64,000 nt of DNA from Paragonimus westermani. Taxonomy: Eukaryota > Platyhelminthes > Trematoda > Plagiorchiida > Troglotrematidae. Where the stretch lies: NCBI GenBank assembly GCA_008508345.1, contig QNGE01000736.1, forward strand, positions 4,965-68,964, read 5' to 3'. Both the position numbers and the translations under genes were made by a program. Below, piece after piece: positions 35,384 through 48,991 of this stretch. Under the pieces are notes generated by a model. The model saw nothing but the letters and a program-made list of their open reading frames with translations. It was not told the DNA's origin and did no database searches. Each line of letters starts with the position of its first letter. Within the stretch, counting starts at the first letter, position 1.

Positions 35384-38300
35384 CTTAAGCACGTATACAA
35401 CTCAGTGTTTTACGTCTGCAATTGGCAACAGCAAAAGAAGGGTTATCACATCGTGAACTGTATTCTTCCCCAAACAGTGATCAATAAAACTGCTAGTCCT
35501 AGCATATGGCGATGACATTTTTTGGGCAATTCTTTGACAGTCAAAAGGACCACTCGGCAACCTAAATAAATTGTTGTTCCCATCTGATTGGCACATCGTT
35601 CTCATGAGTTAGGTCGACTGGAGTTACGACAACGATTACTGTCTTCTCTCGAGGAAAGCATGCAGTTAGAAAAGCGACCATATCTGTTTGTGGCTGAGTG
35701 CTCAACTGTGTTAATGCTATCAAAACCAGCGTGAGGTTGATGTTGTGATTATATTGTTCGCCGCACAAAATCATAGACATAGGGTGGAGGCAAGGATATA
35801 CGGTACTGGTGAGCTCTAAAAAGCAAAACTTGGGCCTAAGTATGAATGAAGCGTGCTCAACTTACGACATTTTAGGATGATTGGGACGAGATTTAAATAC
35901 TCCTGTAAAGTACCAGACACTTATTTACACAGCTATCTGTCAACTTGTTTTTGGCGGGAATTATGCTCATTTTACCGATTAATCTAAACTCAAGCCTTCC
36001 AGACCTTAGTGTGTGTGACACGGGTTACCTAGAATGGTTACCGTTCATCCTGAATAACGGTACTCTAAAATCAAGGATAATTTCTCACGAAGTGTTCAAC
36101 GCCATACCCTGGTACTTGCTCACACCGATCTACTCAATGTGATGTTTAGCGTGGCTGGTGTCCACTCAGGATTAAGGACCCACAGTACCTGATTAAAAAC
36201 ACTATCCAGCAGAAAGCCTTTAAAGCAAGAGAGATTAATCATGGTTCGCCCAAAAATAGGTAACCAGGAGGGTGAAAATTTTGTGGATTTCGACGCTTGT
36301 TGCTCGAAACACAATAAAGTGATCCACCTTTGAATAATTTTTTTCATTTATCAAACACTATGGCACATATGCGTACATTTACTTTCCTCAGTGCGTTATT
36401 ATAAAGTTGTAGGCTTAACATGGTGACGATTAAGGTGGATGACATGATCTCAATTCAATGATAAGATGGAACCAAGGTTTGAGCGGCAATGCTTTGTATA
36501 TAAGATGAATCTACTAATCAACGAATAATGTTACAAACGCACTATCTCGGCTTCGATTGGTCATGAAGCAGGCAAGAGTGTTGATACAATTCTACGAGTA
36601 TTTCTAAGTCCGTACCACACAGAAGTGATACACTGTTAATGGCATGCGCCTTCCAGGTTGACCATGATTGTGTCTTTGGTTTGCTTAGACAAGCGTTTCC
36701 GAAAAGAGAAGTCTGTGTACCCACTAGGAAGTGTGTGTTTTCAAATAATCGTAAAGAGGGTACTGATGACAACAGTCCGATTCAGTCAACAACACCGGCG
36801 TTTTCTGAATTAGCTGGTAGAGGTTGTCCCTTTTTATGGGTAAGAGTGAATAGAGTGCAGTAAACTCAATGCTGGTTGAAAATCGAATCTGTTTCATTAT
36901 TTGAGAGTGCAAGCGTTCGGGTTGGCTCTATTGAGCTAAGAATTGTAAGGCGTATTGTGTTTTTCACTGATGTTATGTACCAACAAATCATACAAATAAT
37001 TTAATGCATTTCATGCAAATAAGAAACAAGAAAATGGCGTAATATTTCACTGAAGTACCTGATGTGCTTACTGCTAGACATGTCAGTTTATGGAACCCTC
37101 AATCCACGAATCGTCACCTGGTTATCTAATTTTCTTCAAGCTGGGAACATGAAAAGTGATACCTATCAATTTGGACCAGTTAGTTTACTCAACAAATCAA
37201 CCGGTCATCTCATCATATGGTTTCCACTCTACGAAACATGACCAGTGCTACAAAGACTACGGCACATGTTTCATGTGCACACTGAAAACCAGCGTTTGAC
37301 CAAAACACCACTTAGGGAGACGATAGGCCAAAACAGTTCAATAACGCTTGCTTGCATGAACTTCATAATCTCCACTCTCTGAGGAAAATTAACACTGGGA
37401 ATAATAGACTTAATGGAGTTAAATACGCCAGAAGCTTGGAATACAAATCTGCCTTACGTCGTCAAGATGGCCTGATCATCCGGTAGTAAACTACACGGTT
37501 CGCATCCAGCGTAATTAATACCGACGGTTTAACTAAGTCAGTGTTTACCGCAGGCTGAAGACACATTGCCACACTGGTCACCCCTTTAGTGAGGTTGGAG
37601 TGAGGTAGTTCTCTTATCAGAGAACGTGCAATCAGTCGAAGCTCTCAACCAAACCGTTACAGGCGAAGATGAGTTCGATCGTCACCAGGCATTCAAAACA
37701 ATGAACAACTGCTACATCAGGTTAATTTGTACGAAGCTGGTGGATGAAATAGTTTGTTTGAACGCGTGTCGGACTTGGCTTACTGAATTGCTGGAATCAT
37801 AGTCCTTGGAAGTGAGAGTGGAATGATCACTCCGAACACAACATGACTTCACTCAAGTGTACCCTCTGAATGAACTACTGTTGTTTCCCCATAAAGGAGT
37901 ATTGCTTTTCTGATCAACTGACATCGATTAATACCAGTGGGTTATTCATGGTTCTGATATTCTCCCAGATCTTCGGCGAGTACGCGACAGTTACTTGGCT
38001 GTTTCTTTAAAAAGACCTTGGGCGCCAAAATGGTGCATACAGTGGCAATTAATTAATCATCCTCATCACTTACGATGGGTTTCATCAACTGCAATGTGTA
38101 GATGCGCACGCGAATTTCAAGATTCCAACAGTTCCTCACTGAATTAGACAATGATTGGGCTGTCCCAAAGGATCTACAGCCTTTTTAATGCGGAAACATA
38201 AAAGTTACCTTGACCGACGGAAGTGGGCTGGCTTAATGAAAGTGCCAAAGTTGATGCCAGATATTCAGGACCACATAATCGAGTCAATCTCTAAGATTAA

Positions 38301-39179
38301 TTATAGTGCTGGAGCCAAAGGACTCGAGCGTAACCTTCTGTCGTTCGAAATTCATACATGGATACAAGTGCGGATTTTAGAAACCACCGGCAGTTGACTT
38401 GTGCTTACGTGTCTGCATACACTGAACTGCGCGCTTACAAAACTGCTTTCATACCCGTTGTGCATGGTGGGAACCAGAACTTTAAAAAGACAAACAACGG
38501 ATATTCTGAAAGAAGTTTGGATGGACGCACGGTTGGCAGGGGAAACCTGTGAAGCCAAACGTATTATTGCCATTGTTTGATTTTTGAGTACAAGTAGAGG
38601 TGGATGGGAGATAACAATGGTTACCAAGGTCCCAGTCCGAATTTATGATAGTCTTGTATAAGCATTATGTAGAACAAAAATAAAGGCTGTCAATGTAGTT
38701 AAAGTCAGCAAGCTTTTCCTGGGCTGTGTAGACATTTTTTCAGAATTTTCAATGCATGGACAACTATAAAGCTGCGAATCGGAAATGCAGCCACAGTGAG
38801 TCTTGCAAGTGCGAACTTCAACAGCAAGGGTACGTCGTTATCCGTAAGCATAATCGTTCTGGTGGCACGAAAACACGACAGCAAAGTATTAAAACATGTT
38901 TGATTGCTTGTCAAAACGGTAGTTTGTAAAATTTTCAAGTTTATAAAAAGTACCATTTCATGACACTTCTTGGGAGCTACATGTGCTTCGTAAGTCGTTT
39001 TCATAGTGCGGGACATTGTAGGTAGAAGAACGAAGAAGCCTGATGTTTCAGTAAAAACTGCATTTATTTGCAGCCAACAGTGTATGAAGTCATTGTCATT
39101 GTCACATCTACAGACGGTCTGTTTTAAATGGTCGAAGCGTAAAATTTACGAATTGATGTGAACACTTTAATTCGAATAT

Positions 39180-39372
39180 CACCTACACCTGACCACAGTC
39201 TTAACATTCACATAAGTCCATCGGATAGCCCACTTCGAAAGGAAGGACTAGGCAAGCGTTTTGGTCTTATTAGAGCTAACCAGTAGTGCATATTCTCATC
39301 CGTACCGGAATTTTCATCCCAATCCTCGTACTTGTGAAATTAGCGTGTCAGCCACAACGCCAGTAGCCTCAT
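39180..39372 (-). mobile_element. Hammerhead SINE, copy g, decayed
   Basis: On the minus strand it reads a head with CTGGCGTTGTGGCTGACACG (A-box region), a degraded B-box region, then GCACTACTGG and TTAGCTCTAATAAGACC, the hammerhead remnant, and a partial tail. The ribozyme core and the 3' side of stem I are mutated. It is recognisable by the shared order of blocks. Confidence 0.55.
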
Positions 39373-40353
39373 AATAGGCATGACAGAATATTCATATACG
39401 AACACCCAACTACAACCTTGTTTGAATTGTCTTCAGCTTGCTCGATCATCCCGAAGGGGAAATAAAAAGAATCTCTCTGTTCGATCCCATTGACAATCCT
39501 ATGACCGGGATTTCACAGTTAGATTGAATTTAATATATTCACTGCGTTCAAGTTGAAACATTCCAGCTCCCAGAACTTCTATTCATTCCGTGAATATTTT
39601 TAAATAGTTACAGATAATTAACCCATAGTTCCAACGAGTGGAAAGCAGCTGAAAACTCCTCTGGTAAACCTTAATCTGTGGGGACAACGGTGACTGCCTT
39701 TTGTAGGGAGAAGGCAGCCGGTAGCGGGTGTTGCTCAAAAGATGATTTCTTTTGGGTGACCACATCTGATGATCTGGCACTGCTAGGGTCAAGCTTAGAT
39801 AGTGTATGCAAGGCGGAACCACTGTTCCAACTTTGAGCCTACAGGTCCCGTTAAAGAAGAGGCTTAAGTCCCGAGACTTGTCTTCAACTAGTCAGAATGC
39901 AAGTGCGATCCCCATGTTGGGTTCACTTGAAACTTGTTCAGTCACAGTTCCTTGCCACGGTGTGAAGAACTAACGTTTACGTTGCCTGTGGGTGTTAATT
40001 AATTACTGTGTACCCGTAGTACTAAAGCTGTGGACAGAATCTGAAACCAGAAGCTCAGAGTGCTCTACTGATTGAGCAGTGGGCACAGTGTTAAGATTAG
40101 CCTAGTCTATTGCGTACATTACTGGGATGCGTACCCAAATCTATCCAAAACATGTTGTGGGTAGGATTGGAAGTGATTCCCGTTTACACTGCCTAGGTAT
40201 CTTAAAGACCCCTTGCCTGCTGAGCGAACTAGTAGTTGTGTATATTGAATAAAATGCAATAATGAGCAGACAGCAAAAGAACCCAGATTTACAATAAATG
40301 ATCAACGAAGGGGCATTAGAAAACCATCCGGAAATCAACCGGGTTATCAGGCC

Positions 40354-40503
40354 ATGATCAGAGATTCTGCACCCCCTGGTCGCGCGTTGTATTCGGGTCA
40401 CGGAACTGATCTTAAAAATGTTGCGGCAACTAACCAAGGGTTCGGAATTGCACAAGAGCACTTAGTTGCAGAAGCCATTAAAATTGCAAAGGATAAATGC
40501 GCG
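40354..40503 (+). other. Weak exon-like stretch with strong donor
   Basis: A frame ends GIAQEHLVAEAIKIAKDKCA immediately before a consensus GCG/GTAAGT donor at 40504. The helical composition resembles coding sequence. The acceptor is unclear (CTAACCAAG near 40438 or TTGCACAAG near 40456), and I recognise no family. Confidence 0.22.
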
Positions 40504-43500
40504 GTAAGTAGAGTTCATGGTGCTGAACTCTGTGGCACCTAGCGATCAGTCTTGGATCGATGGAACTGACTTGCATTGATGGCTGAATAAGACGACAATC
40601 CTGAAATTAGGATTGTGAATCTTCTACCGACTTCCCTTAAAACCAACTGACCCTTTGACCGACATATTTGACAAACCACATCGATTTCACTTATGTTCAC
40701 TGGTTCACGTGTCCCGGCTCTGCTGTAGTTGGCCGTTCGATTTCAGTACCGACCCCTTGGCTACGAACACGTCACCAATGATCTGCGTCGTTTGGCTGCT
40801 GACCTCTAGCCCGCCCTAAATAGCACCCAGTTTGTAACTGTTCCTTGTGGTCTGGAGAACCTTGTGTGTCAGAAATGAAACGTCGCCAGAAAAACAAGTT
40901 ACCGGTTGATAACACGTGGCTCTAAAAATGAGAATCAATCAACCGGGCTCAGATGGCTCCAATCTCTCCCTCATGAGCCCCATAGCTCAGCCTGATCCAT
41001 CTTTATCCTCGTTGAGCGAATGTAAACAAGAGGTTATTCGGGTTTTACTGAGGGCTGCAGGCTAGACTGTTTGATAAACCTATCTAACTGAGGATGAGTC
41101 ACGTTCACTCGACCTGAAAGGCATTCAGAAGGGCGTTAGTCCGATGGGATATCACATGCAGTATGATAAATAACGAGGAAAGTTCATCTGTTTTGACCTT
41201 GCACTTATCAGTCAAAAACCAGATTCATCTACCAATCATTCGAAGTACATAACACACGCGTAGCAGATCATTTAACATTATTCTTCCTGTCTCCGAAGCA
41301 GGAATCTCCAGTCGTTCGGAACAAAGTTGAGCGTGCTCATCGTTAATGAATACAAACATTTTCAGACCCTGTAATTCCGGGCAGGGACAGTCTCGTGATC
41401 TCTCCAATAGGGTCCTTATGGAGCCTATTAACTGTTCGTCCCACATCAACACAGCCTGACAGCACATAATTCGAACGTAGGTGTTATGCAGGAGCCCGGT
41501 ACGTATACTCCTTCTGGCAGAAAGAAACAAGAAAGCAGCAACGAATTAGGAGATCAGGCCGTGGCATACAAGGTGGTATAATTTGGACACAAAGTCTCCG
41601 AGATTCAAAACAGTGCTTTTCCCGGACAATTGTGAAAAGTTGTATGCCTCACCACCACTTCTTTCGACGGTTCCACAGGCGTAGGCTATTTGACGTGAAA
41701 ACAATTGAATATTTGGTTGTTTACAGCCAAACGCTGAGGATAAAATTATTCCCTTCAGTTCAGCGAAAATGCTATTCATTCACTGTTGAACCAATCGCCA
41801 TTCTGGCTGCGCTATGACTGGCAGTGACTGACCTTGAGATTGGAACTGCCTTGTTCTTTATTGACCACTATTCTAGGACGTTTGATCACCCGTATACTAA
41901 TCCAGTCCACGAGACTGGGCGCTAACATATGATTTGCGTTTCTACTCAGGAGAAGTTTACGCAGGTTTACATTAGATGCGTGTTGTGAAAGTTGAACCAA
42001 AAGTGAGACAGCACAAACTAACTATGGTGATAGTTATGTTTCAGTTACTGTGATAGACTAGTCTAAAACGAATGTGGTCGACCCATGCATCTCTACTTAA
42101 ACTGTGGGTCCTACACGTTTGCATTTGCACTATCGTTTTAGTGGTTAACGGGATTTTCGACTAGGTGGCGTGGAAAAATTAAAATATTGTTGCATTTACC
42201 TACACAGCTTTGGTACAATGCAAATGCAAACGGCCGGTACCATCCCCGAACCTTTTGAAACAGACGTTTTGGGATCATTTGATTGTGTTTTCAAATTTGT
42301 AACAAACTACTGCTCTAATGAATATCTATCAAGCTGAATTACTACAACGGTTTCTTGACGATGAGGGTCAACGGCATTTCGATTCATTATGAGCTGGATG
42401 TGAACAGAATATGACTGACGCATTCAACGCCGAGTGTGTGGCGTAGAGCACTCCCGTGTACGCACATTGTGAACTACAGCTTCAATTAGTTGCATTATGT
42501 TCTAGATGGAAGCCTGAATGAGTTTATTGCATGCATTCAACCGGCTATGCATGATAGTTGTTGAAACGAGATCTCTCTCACCTAATTTGAGGATTAATCG
42601 ACTCTAGCGATACTGATTAGTGGATCCCAGAGGTAATAAGCGCCTAAAAGACTACTGTCGGAGGATGAATCTACTTTAACCAGAGAATGAAGTTGCACTG
42701 TTGTTTGACATCGTTGAACGGTTAATGGTGTTTTCATAACAGACAAATATGGACGCTGTCCAGGCTGCTACCAAACGAGCCATCATGCCACCAAAACACA
42801 CAAACAAATTCGCTTGCCATTGAGATGGAATCCAACCCTCTTCAGTCAACTAGTGCTGCTTCAAGGAGTTTGTCACTTCTGTAAAAATAATAGATATTCG
42901 GCTCTAGTTTCGCATACGAAACTCTGCCGAAAGTCAAAGGCCCAACCTCCATAGGACTCAGTGAAACCTGTGGACCATTCTATCAAAAAGGACCCCGCAG
43001 TCAAGTGTTTGAAATGTAAAGCACCTTTCTCCCAAAACAAACCTGAACGGAGAATTCAGAAACGGCTTTTTCCACAACGTATCTCTCGAGCACATTAGGC
43101 TGCATCTCACCCGGTACATACCAGAATACCGTGACTGACAGTTATTGTCAACCTTTTCCGTATTCTGTGTAACCGAAACTCCAAGGACAGCCCACTCTTG
43201 TGGACATGGATACTATGACATCAGTAACAATATGTGCAGTCTTTGCCGAAAAATTGCCCAAAATTTCCACGAATCAATCACTCTTGCGAACGTAATATGA
43301 ATGGGCAGTCTCGATACGGAGAAAGTGCACCGTCCGTGTCCAATACGATGGTGGAAAGTGGATTTTAGCGAACTTAACGTAATGGTTCGGGATTGGATTA
43401 AAATTTTGCTAGGCATGCTAAAACTGTAAAAATAATGGATGCAGAACAGCCGAAACTTAAGGATCATCTATAGAAACTCTGTTATGTGTTCGAGGATAAA

Positions 43501-43707
43501 CACGACGAACTAATCGGGTTTTAGCCGAACATTCAACTTATCATCAAGAACGCTCAACCACTGTCGCTTGTGAGCAATTATCAGGTTGCCCGATCGTCTC
43601 GAGAGGAGACACAGTTACTGTCCTATTAACTCCAGTCGATAACCCCGCGATTAGGACTTCCGAGATCACTGAACTCATTAAACCTGCAAGGCGATATTTT
43701 CGAATGC

Positions 43708-43822
43708 TGATGAGTGGTCGAGACCTTGGTTTATTTTCAAGTTGCTTCTTTTCGAAAGAGGCTGGCTGAAAAGCCCATCTGAATGCGAAGGCTGCGATCA
43801 AATGTAAGTGATGGCCAACTTG
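43708..43822 (+). mobile_element. Hammerhead SINE tail fragment inside the Gypsy element
   Basis: The conserved tail (43745-43822, CTTCTTTTCGAAAGAGGCTG to GGCCAACTTG) is joined directly to the inverted 7-bp end CAAGTTG (43738-43744). That is preceded by the 29-base terminus in inverted form (TGATGAGTGGTCG at 43708). The head and ribozyme are absent. The Gypsy reading resumes afterwards with ATCATCAAGATTCAACC, repeating ATCATCAAGAACGCTCAACC seen at 43532, so the insertion site may be duplicated. Confidence 0.6.
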
Positions 43823-45639
43823 ATAATCATCAAGATTCAACCTTTTTCTCTTAAGCACGGCACTTGCCTTATTTTCTAGGGCCAACAGTCGAAAGAGAGC
43901 TGACTTGTCTACAAAGAGAGAGTACTATTAGTTCAATAGGACAGGTTGATGAATCGTCACGTGTTTGAGCTACAATCACTGCAGACACGGATTTTTTCAG
44001 TACTCGCGGTTACTCCCTGATGTTAATTCAGCCGGGCAGTTTTCCAAACGACTGTGGACAATTTTGTAAAAGAATTTCCTTTCTCTTCTACGTATTTAGA
44101 TGACAGCCTCATCACTTAACCAACGGCATTCAGACATTAACACACATTATTCGTGTGGCTTGTTCGTCATACACAAGGCAGAGTGCGAATGAAGTGGCTG
44201 GAGTGTAGGTTCCTCGCTGATTTCCATCGTTATCTAGAATAGTGACTTGATTACAATAACCTGCACGCGTTAGGCGATGAGCCGCGACCCACTCTCAGCG
44301 TATTGGAACCCGGAAACAAAGTTGATGCCTGTTGAATTCCAGAAATTCATACTGATGCTGCTTCCTGCCGCATGCTTCCACATTGCTTTCTCTTTTGCAT
44401 ACATTATTACACAATAATACACCCTAGTCAGGTATTCTCTGAGTCGAAAAATAATCGGGCCCCGCTTCTTTACTCATCCATTACGATCCAAATGAATTAC
44501 CGACATTGCAGTTTGATGCGTCTCCGAGAGGTTTGGTGACATAATTTATCACCGAGACTGTTCGCTCAATAAACTGCTTTTGTCCCAGTAACCTTAAGGT
44601 CATCCGAGAAAACTTTCTTCCAGTTAGACCAGAGGGCGTTGGGTGTAACTACCGAGATCGAACATTTCCATAAATAGGTCTAAGAGCAGTATCTTGAAAT
44701 CTCTGCGGACCGCGAACCATTTTTAGCATTCGTAGGAGAAAGGGGGAAACTCAACACATTCCTTTGCCGATAGTGCGGACGTGAACGTTGCTTTCAACCT
44801 TCGGACTTTACAAACTTTGATTTATCGTTAGAGTCAGAAACACTACAGCTGATGCCCTAGGTCTTCTTTCTCAATTGAATCAATAGAAGCAGTCGGTTAG
44901 CCATCCAAAATGGTTAGTCACATGTAGCACTTGGACACAACGCCTATTCGGGGCGAGCCGGTGCGAGAGCTGACAGATCAAGTTCCAGTACTGTTGACCT
45001 ACTGAAGTTACTGCTGATTCGAAATCAATGATATTTCGAAATAAAAAACTAAGTTACCATAATGTTTTTATTTTCAGGCGCTCTGGTATTATTTAAAATA
45101 TTGAGTTACCTTGATCCAGCTCATCTCGAACGATAGAAAACATCGCCATATGTTAACAGTTCGTTTACTCTCTTCAGTCACAAACGCAAAACATTAGGAT
45201 ACATAGGACATGTAGATGGTAACAACATTAGGAAGAGTCCACGATTAGATCTGCGTAAAACAAGGATTGTTATCATTTCTAGAGCAGACAAACTGTCTGT
45301 CAACAGTTTACACACACACACAGAGCCGGACGGCGAGTACTGATTAACACCGCCTCGGAGAAAGCAGCTCTCATATTATTCCGCTACACCAGCTAGGACA
45401 ACTGCTCAAGGTACCGCGCAGTGCCCTTTCGAAAGTAACGCGAATTTTGGCCCTTCCGAAGGATTATCGTTGGTGGTCGAATCTTGAATCAGATGTCGAA
45501 CTACTTTTGAGGTCTTGTGATATGTTCTAGAACACCCAGTGCACTAAGCCCCTGGACCAATATATCCTTGACACTGGCAATAGAGACATCAACAATGACT
45601 ACATACGGATTGTTCTTTTCCGACTCGTGATCTGGTGTA

Positions 45640-45825
45640 TTTGCTTACAACTGAGGGCCACGCTGCACGCTGGTGTGCAGTGTAATATCACCGAAATTAA
45701 GGCCATTCGGTCAAGATCGGTGAGGAGTAGGATTCTCTCTACAGCAGAGACTATTGGGATCCGAATGTATAACCCACCCCTGTGCGCCCCGAAACGTTTT
45801 GTTCAGGCTCTGGATTTGCCCTGAC
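45640..45825 (+). mobile_element. Penelope-like C-terminal fragment nested in Gypsy
   Basis: The frame SVRSRILSTAETIGIRMYN then PPLCAPKRFVQALDLP with a stop matches the C-terminal block of the PLE endonuclease protein. Copy B at 3.7 kb ends similarly with VQALRLPW-type residues. It lies between the Gypsy integrase zinc domain and the integrase core, so it inserted into, or recombined with, the older Gypsy copy. Confidence 0.55.
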
Positions 45826-46308
45826 CAACCCCCCACCCGGTTAGCCTGTCAAGACCCATTGTTCAAGTGGGTACTTGATTGCAGTATGACATTGAACTGA
45901 CTGACCTCATTAACTACACGTCCCCCGTTTACTCCCCTATCGATTCTCCCGTGGAATGTGTGATAAAAATAGGATGTATTTAGCCTGATGATGAATCACT
46001 GAAAACGAGCTTGTTCGCTACCCACTGTTTTTCATGACTACGCTGGGAGTTTCTACGAAATTCGATCTTTATTTGACATCCGGAGTGCCTGAGACAATCA
46101 TTACCGACAAGCAATTCGCTTTCATCAGTGTGGAGTTCCAACAGTTTGTGTGCAACCGTAGCATAAATCACACAAAATTACCCTGTGTCTAGTGTCTTGT
46201 CTGAACGCACAGTTCAAACTCACATACACAACCTTCTCAATAGAATACTGGAGCATTACAAAAAGTAGATCGGTTAATTACTTACGGAGCAACCCAACTG
46301 AGTTGATG

Positions 46309-46503
46309 GTTGGCCTTATAGTGAGGATAGTCAATATTCGAGCCTCGGTGCATCCGAAAAGTGTCTCTTACATGTCAAAATTAAGAAGGAGAACAGTGCC
46401 ACAACTAACCAGTGGCAAGAATCCGCTACTGGTTTTGATTATATATCGCGTGTTACTTGTATAAGCGCAGTTTAACACTTTCTGAGAAGTCCGCATTACA
46501 TCA
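46309..46503 (+). repeat. Left arm of a 195-bp inverted repeat in Gypsy 3' region
   Basis: Matches the reverse complement of 47458-47652 with a constant position sum of 93961 and only a few mismatches. Both arms give the same peptide (VRIVNIRASVHPKSVSYMSK and onward) on opposite strands. The spacer is about 950 bp. Confidence 0.88.
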
Positions 46504-47457
46504 TCTTCGGCAGAAAGGTTAAAGACACGGTTACACTTATTTTGTCCTGGTCCTCGTAATGAAGTCGAAATAAATCCAGAAAAGATTCGTACACATTTAC
46601 AAGACCAAATGCAGATACAACTAGAGTCGAATCAAACCTGTACATGGTTGTCCCCCGAGGCACTTTGGCGGTTTGTTACTGTTAATACCTCTAGGGGAAA
46701 TTACTCTAAATTGTGAGTGACTAATGGCCGCATGGTGTGTCAACATACAGGCCATGGTCGGCATCGTAGCATTCAAGCCGAGCAAGTTACCAGAAAACGC
46801 TGGTACACAGGCAGATCCAAAGCAATCTCCTTTGAAGCAAAGCGTAACCAGCGCGTCACAACGCGTGCCGAAGCCAGTTAAGTGTACTAACAAACTGATA
46901 TTTATCATGTTCGCCAAAACCAAGAGGAATGTTACATAGTCATAGCGGAATCAATCGTGTTTTTCACCGTGAATGATATACAAATTTAACTGCTTTGTAT
47001 CTTTTGGATTATAATTCTGGGTCATTTGGCCACTTGTACATCTCATTAATTCAATAAGACGTGGGGAGTTTTATCATGTAACTTGTGTCTCCAAAGGATT
47101 CTTGAGTCTACTGTTGCGTCTACTGTATTAATTGAAAGATCAATCACATGGCTAAATAATCAAAATCGACAGCAGTGGATACAGTGTGTATTTAGTTGGT
47201 AGGAAGCTGTGGTATTGCACCTTAAAATCTGTTGTTGGACGTTGGTATTTTAACTGATTAGTTTTACAGTACCGAACAAGAAATACAGAAGTTCAGTATG
47301 CGTTTGCCGCTCGTTTACAATCGTGAAGATCGTATGGCTACCACAGGAAATGAGCAACAGGGAATTTTTATAAGGGTGGTTTGTCCTCGTAATGTGCTAC
47401 CAAAGTAGTTTTAGGTTCACTAGTTGTTCTCTCTAAACTCACAAACGAAGTTACATG

Positions 47458-47652
47458 TGATGTAATGCGGACTTCTCGGAAAGTGTTAAACTGCGCTTAT
47501 ACAAGTAACACGCGATATATAATCAAAACCAGTAGCGGATTCTTGCCACTGGTTAGTTGTGGCACTGTTCTCCTTCTTAATTTTGACATGTAAGAGACAC
47601 TTTTCGGATGCACCGAGGCTCGAATATTGACTATCCTCACTATAATTCCAAC
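47458..47652 (-). repeat. Right arm of the Gypsy inverted repeat
   Basis: Reverse complement of 46309-46503. High similarity compared with the decay of the surrounding Gypsy body suggests that the inverted duplication is more recent than the element's insertion. Beyond it, to 48.7 kb, I see no Gypsy motif. Confidence 0.88.
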
Positions 47653-48729
47653 TGTAGGTAGACGTAAGTTAGCAAATAGTGTTCGGTTCTGTAAATGTGA
47701 GCACTTGATGCCTTGCAAAGTTACGGAGTACCAGGTGTACGATACAACACAATGAGCTGACCTCACACCTATGTACGGTTCACTGTTGCTTTTGTGTTCA
47801 CACCATGAGGAAATCGAAATAGTCGAGTTAAGTCAAGTCAATAATAAATAATATCCCTTGTAAGGTTTCCGCGTCGCCGATGAAATGGGTGGTTGGTACA
47901 CAAGCGGCTCAGACTGCGTGTAAATAAGGTGTGCAATGTTCATTTTGGGTGACAGTTTGATAGATGAAGTCTAATTTTCGGAAGTAAGTCCAGTTGATGT
48001 GAACTCCAAGACATAATGTTGGCTCAAACTGACGTTTATGTGTGAACGAAGTGAGGCTTTTGTGCGCTGCAATTTACAGGTTCATATAGTCTACCGAGAG
48101 ATGAATCTTCACTCTGGTGGTTGTGACGTCAACAAAGGCTAACTGATTTTCAAACTTAATAGCAACGGTAAATTCAATTTTACGGCGCAGAATCTTAACA
48201 CAGATGCGCGATTTCCAACTGGCCATTTGTTTTACATGTCAAAACAAGCCACGAACATGCTTTTGCACAGGTATGATGAGAGGTCCTGTATGTTGAGAAC
48301 AAGTAGACAGACGTTTGCCAGATAATTCGTACACCGTTCTGATGCACTGCGACTGCAGTTAAATAGTCCGATGTAGAATGATCAATTTTGTGCATAAACT
48401 GCGGGTTAGGTCAGTCTGACTAGAGGTCGGGGACTAACTGGGCGCCCAACCAATCGAGTTCCGGATCCATGTCACTTGCATGAAGTGAAAATGTATAAGG
48501 GGTTGTTCTTATGTGAGGGTACAAAAATTGAGCCGGGTTTGATGTGTGGAGCAAGACTGTCTGAAAAAATATTGGACGGTGTTTGTGGTTCAGTTAAATT
48601 TACACGCATAATCTTGGCAAAGAGCAAGCAAGCAGTGAATCTGAAGGAAATGCGTCACCAAACAGTGGGCCTGTACCTTACATGGGAATAAATCACCCAA
48701 CTAGAATCCCTAGACTCAGACCGCCCGGC

Positions 48730-48991
48730 CAACCTGAACATTACTCACAAGCTGGCGTGACCGTGTTTACGCATACTTATTTAATGGTACCAAACGTGAG
48801 GCCAGTGGCACAATAGCTAACACGGTCACCTCATAAAATCGTAGGCGGAGTCCCAGTCCTGCCTTTGGCAACGATACACACCACTGACTAGCTCTAACAG
48901 CAACATAATTCAAACCAATGCTTTGTTCTACAAAGGGTTAGCATAAAAGTTCAGTGGAATGTGAATAATGTATGTCAGTGATGCCTAACGT
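48730..48991 (+). mobile_element. Hammerhead SINE, copy e, strongly decayed
   Basis: Starts with an inverted tail relic (CAACCTGAACATTACTCAC). A head follows (GTGAGGCCAGTGGCACAATA, A-box region), then a degraded B-box region, CACCACTGACTAGCTCTAAC from the hammerhead, and a faded tail to CAGTGATGCCTAAC. It has the same layout as copy c. The ribozyme is broken in stem II and the second core strand. Confidence 0.55.

Larger units (their letters stand above)
42500..47450 (+). mobile_element. Decayed Ty3/Gypsy LTR retrotransposon with insertions
   Basis: Pol landmarks appear in the expected order on the plus strand with many stops and frameshifts. They are: a CHFC zinc-knuckle relic (42871); an aspartic protease relic LVDMDTMTSVTIC (43197-43235); the pre-RT segment LCYVFEDKHDELIGF (about 43480); an RT start VERELTCLQRESTISSIGQV (43888); RNase H pieces IHYDPNELPTLQFDAS and TFFQLDQRALGV (44480-44645); NTTADALGLLSQL (44839), a form of the usual ADALSRL motif; integrase zinc domain DYRWWSNLESDVELLLRSC (45462); integrase core SGVPETIITDKQFAF (46078); and ERTVQTHIHNLLNRI (46204). 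Gag and the LTRs were not delimited, so both ends are approximate. The clade resembles elements found in flukes, but that is only an impression. Confidence 0.7.

Noticed and set aside
41225..41530. 101-codon minus-strand frame with protein-like composition
   Set aside because: No recognisable family, partner exon or regulatory context; could be chance.
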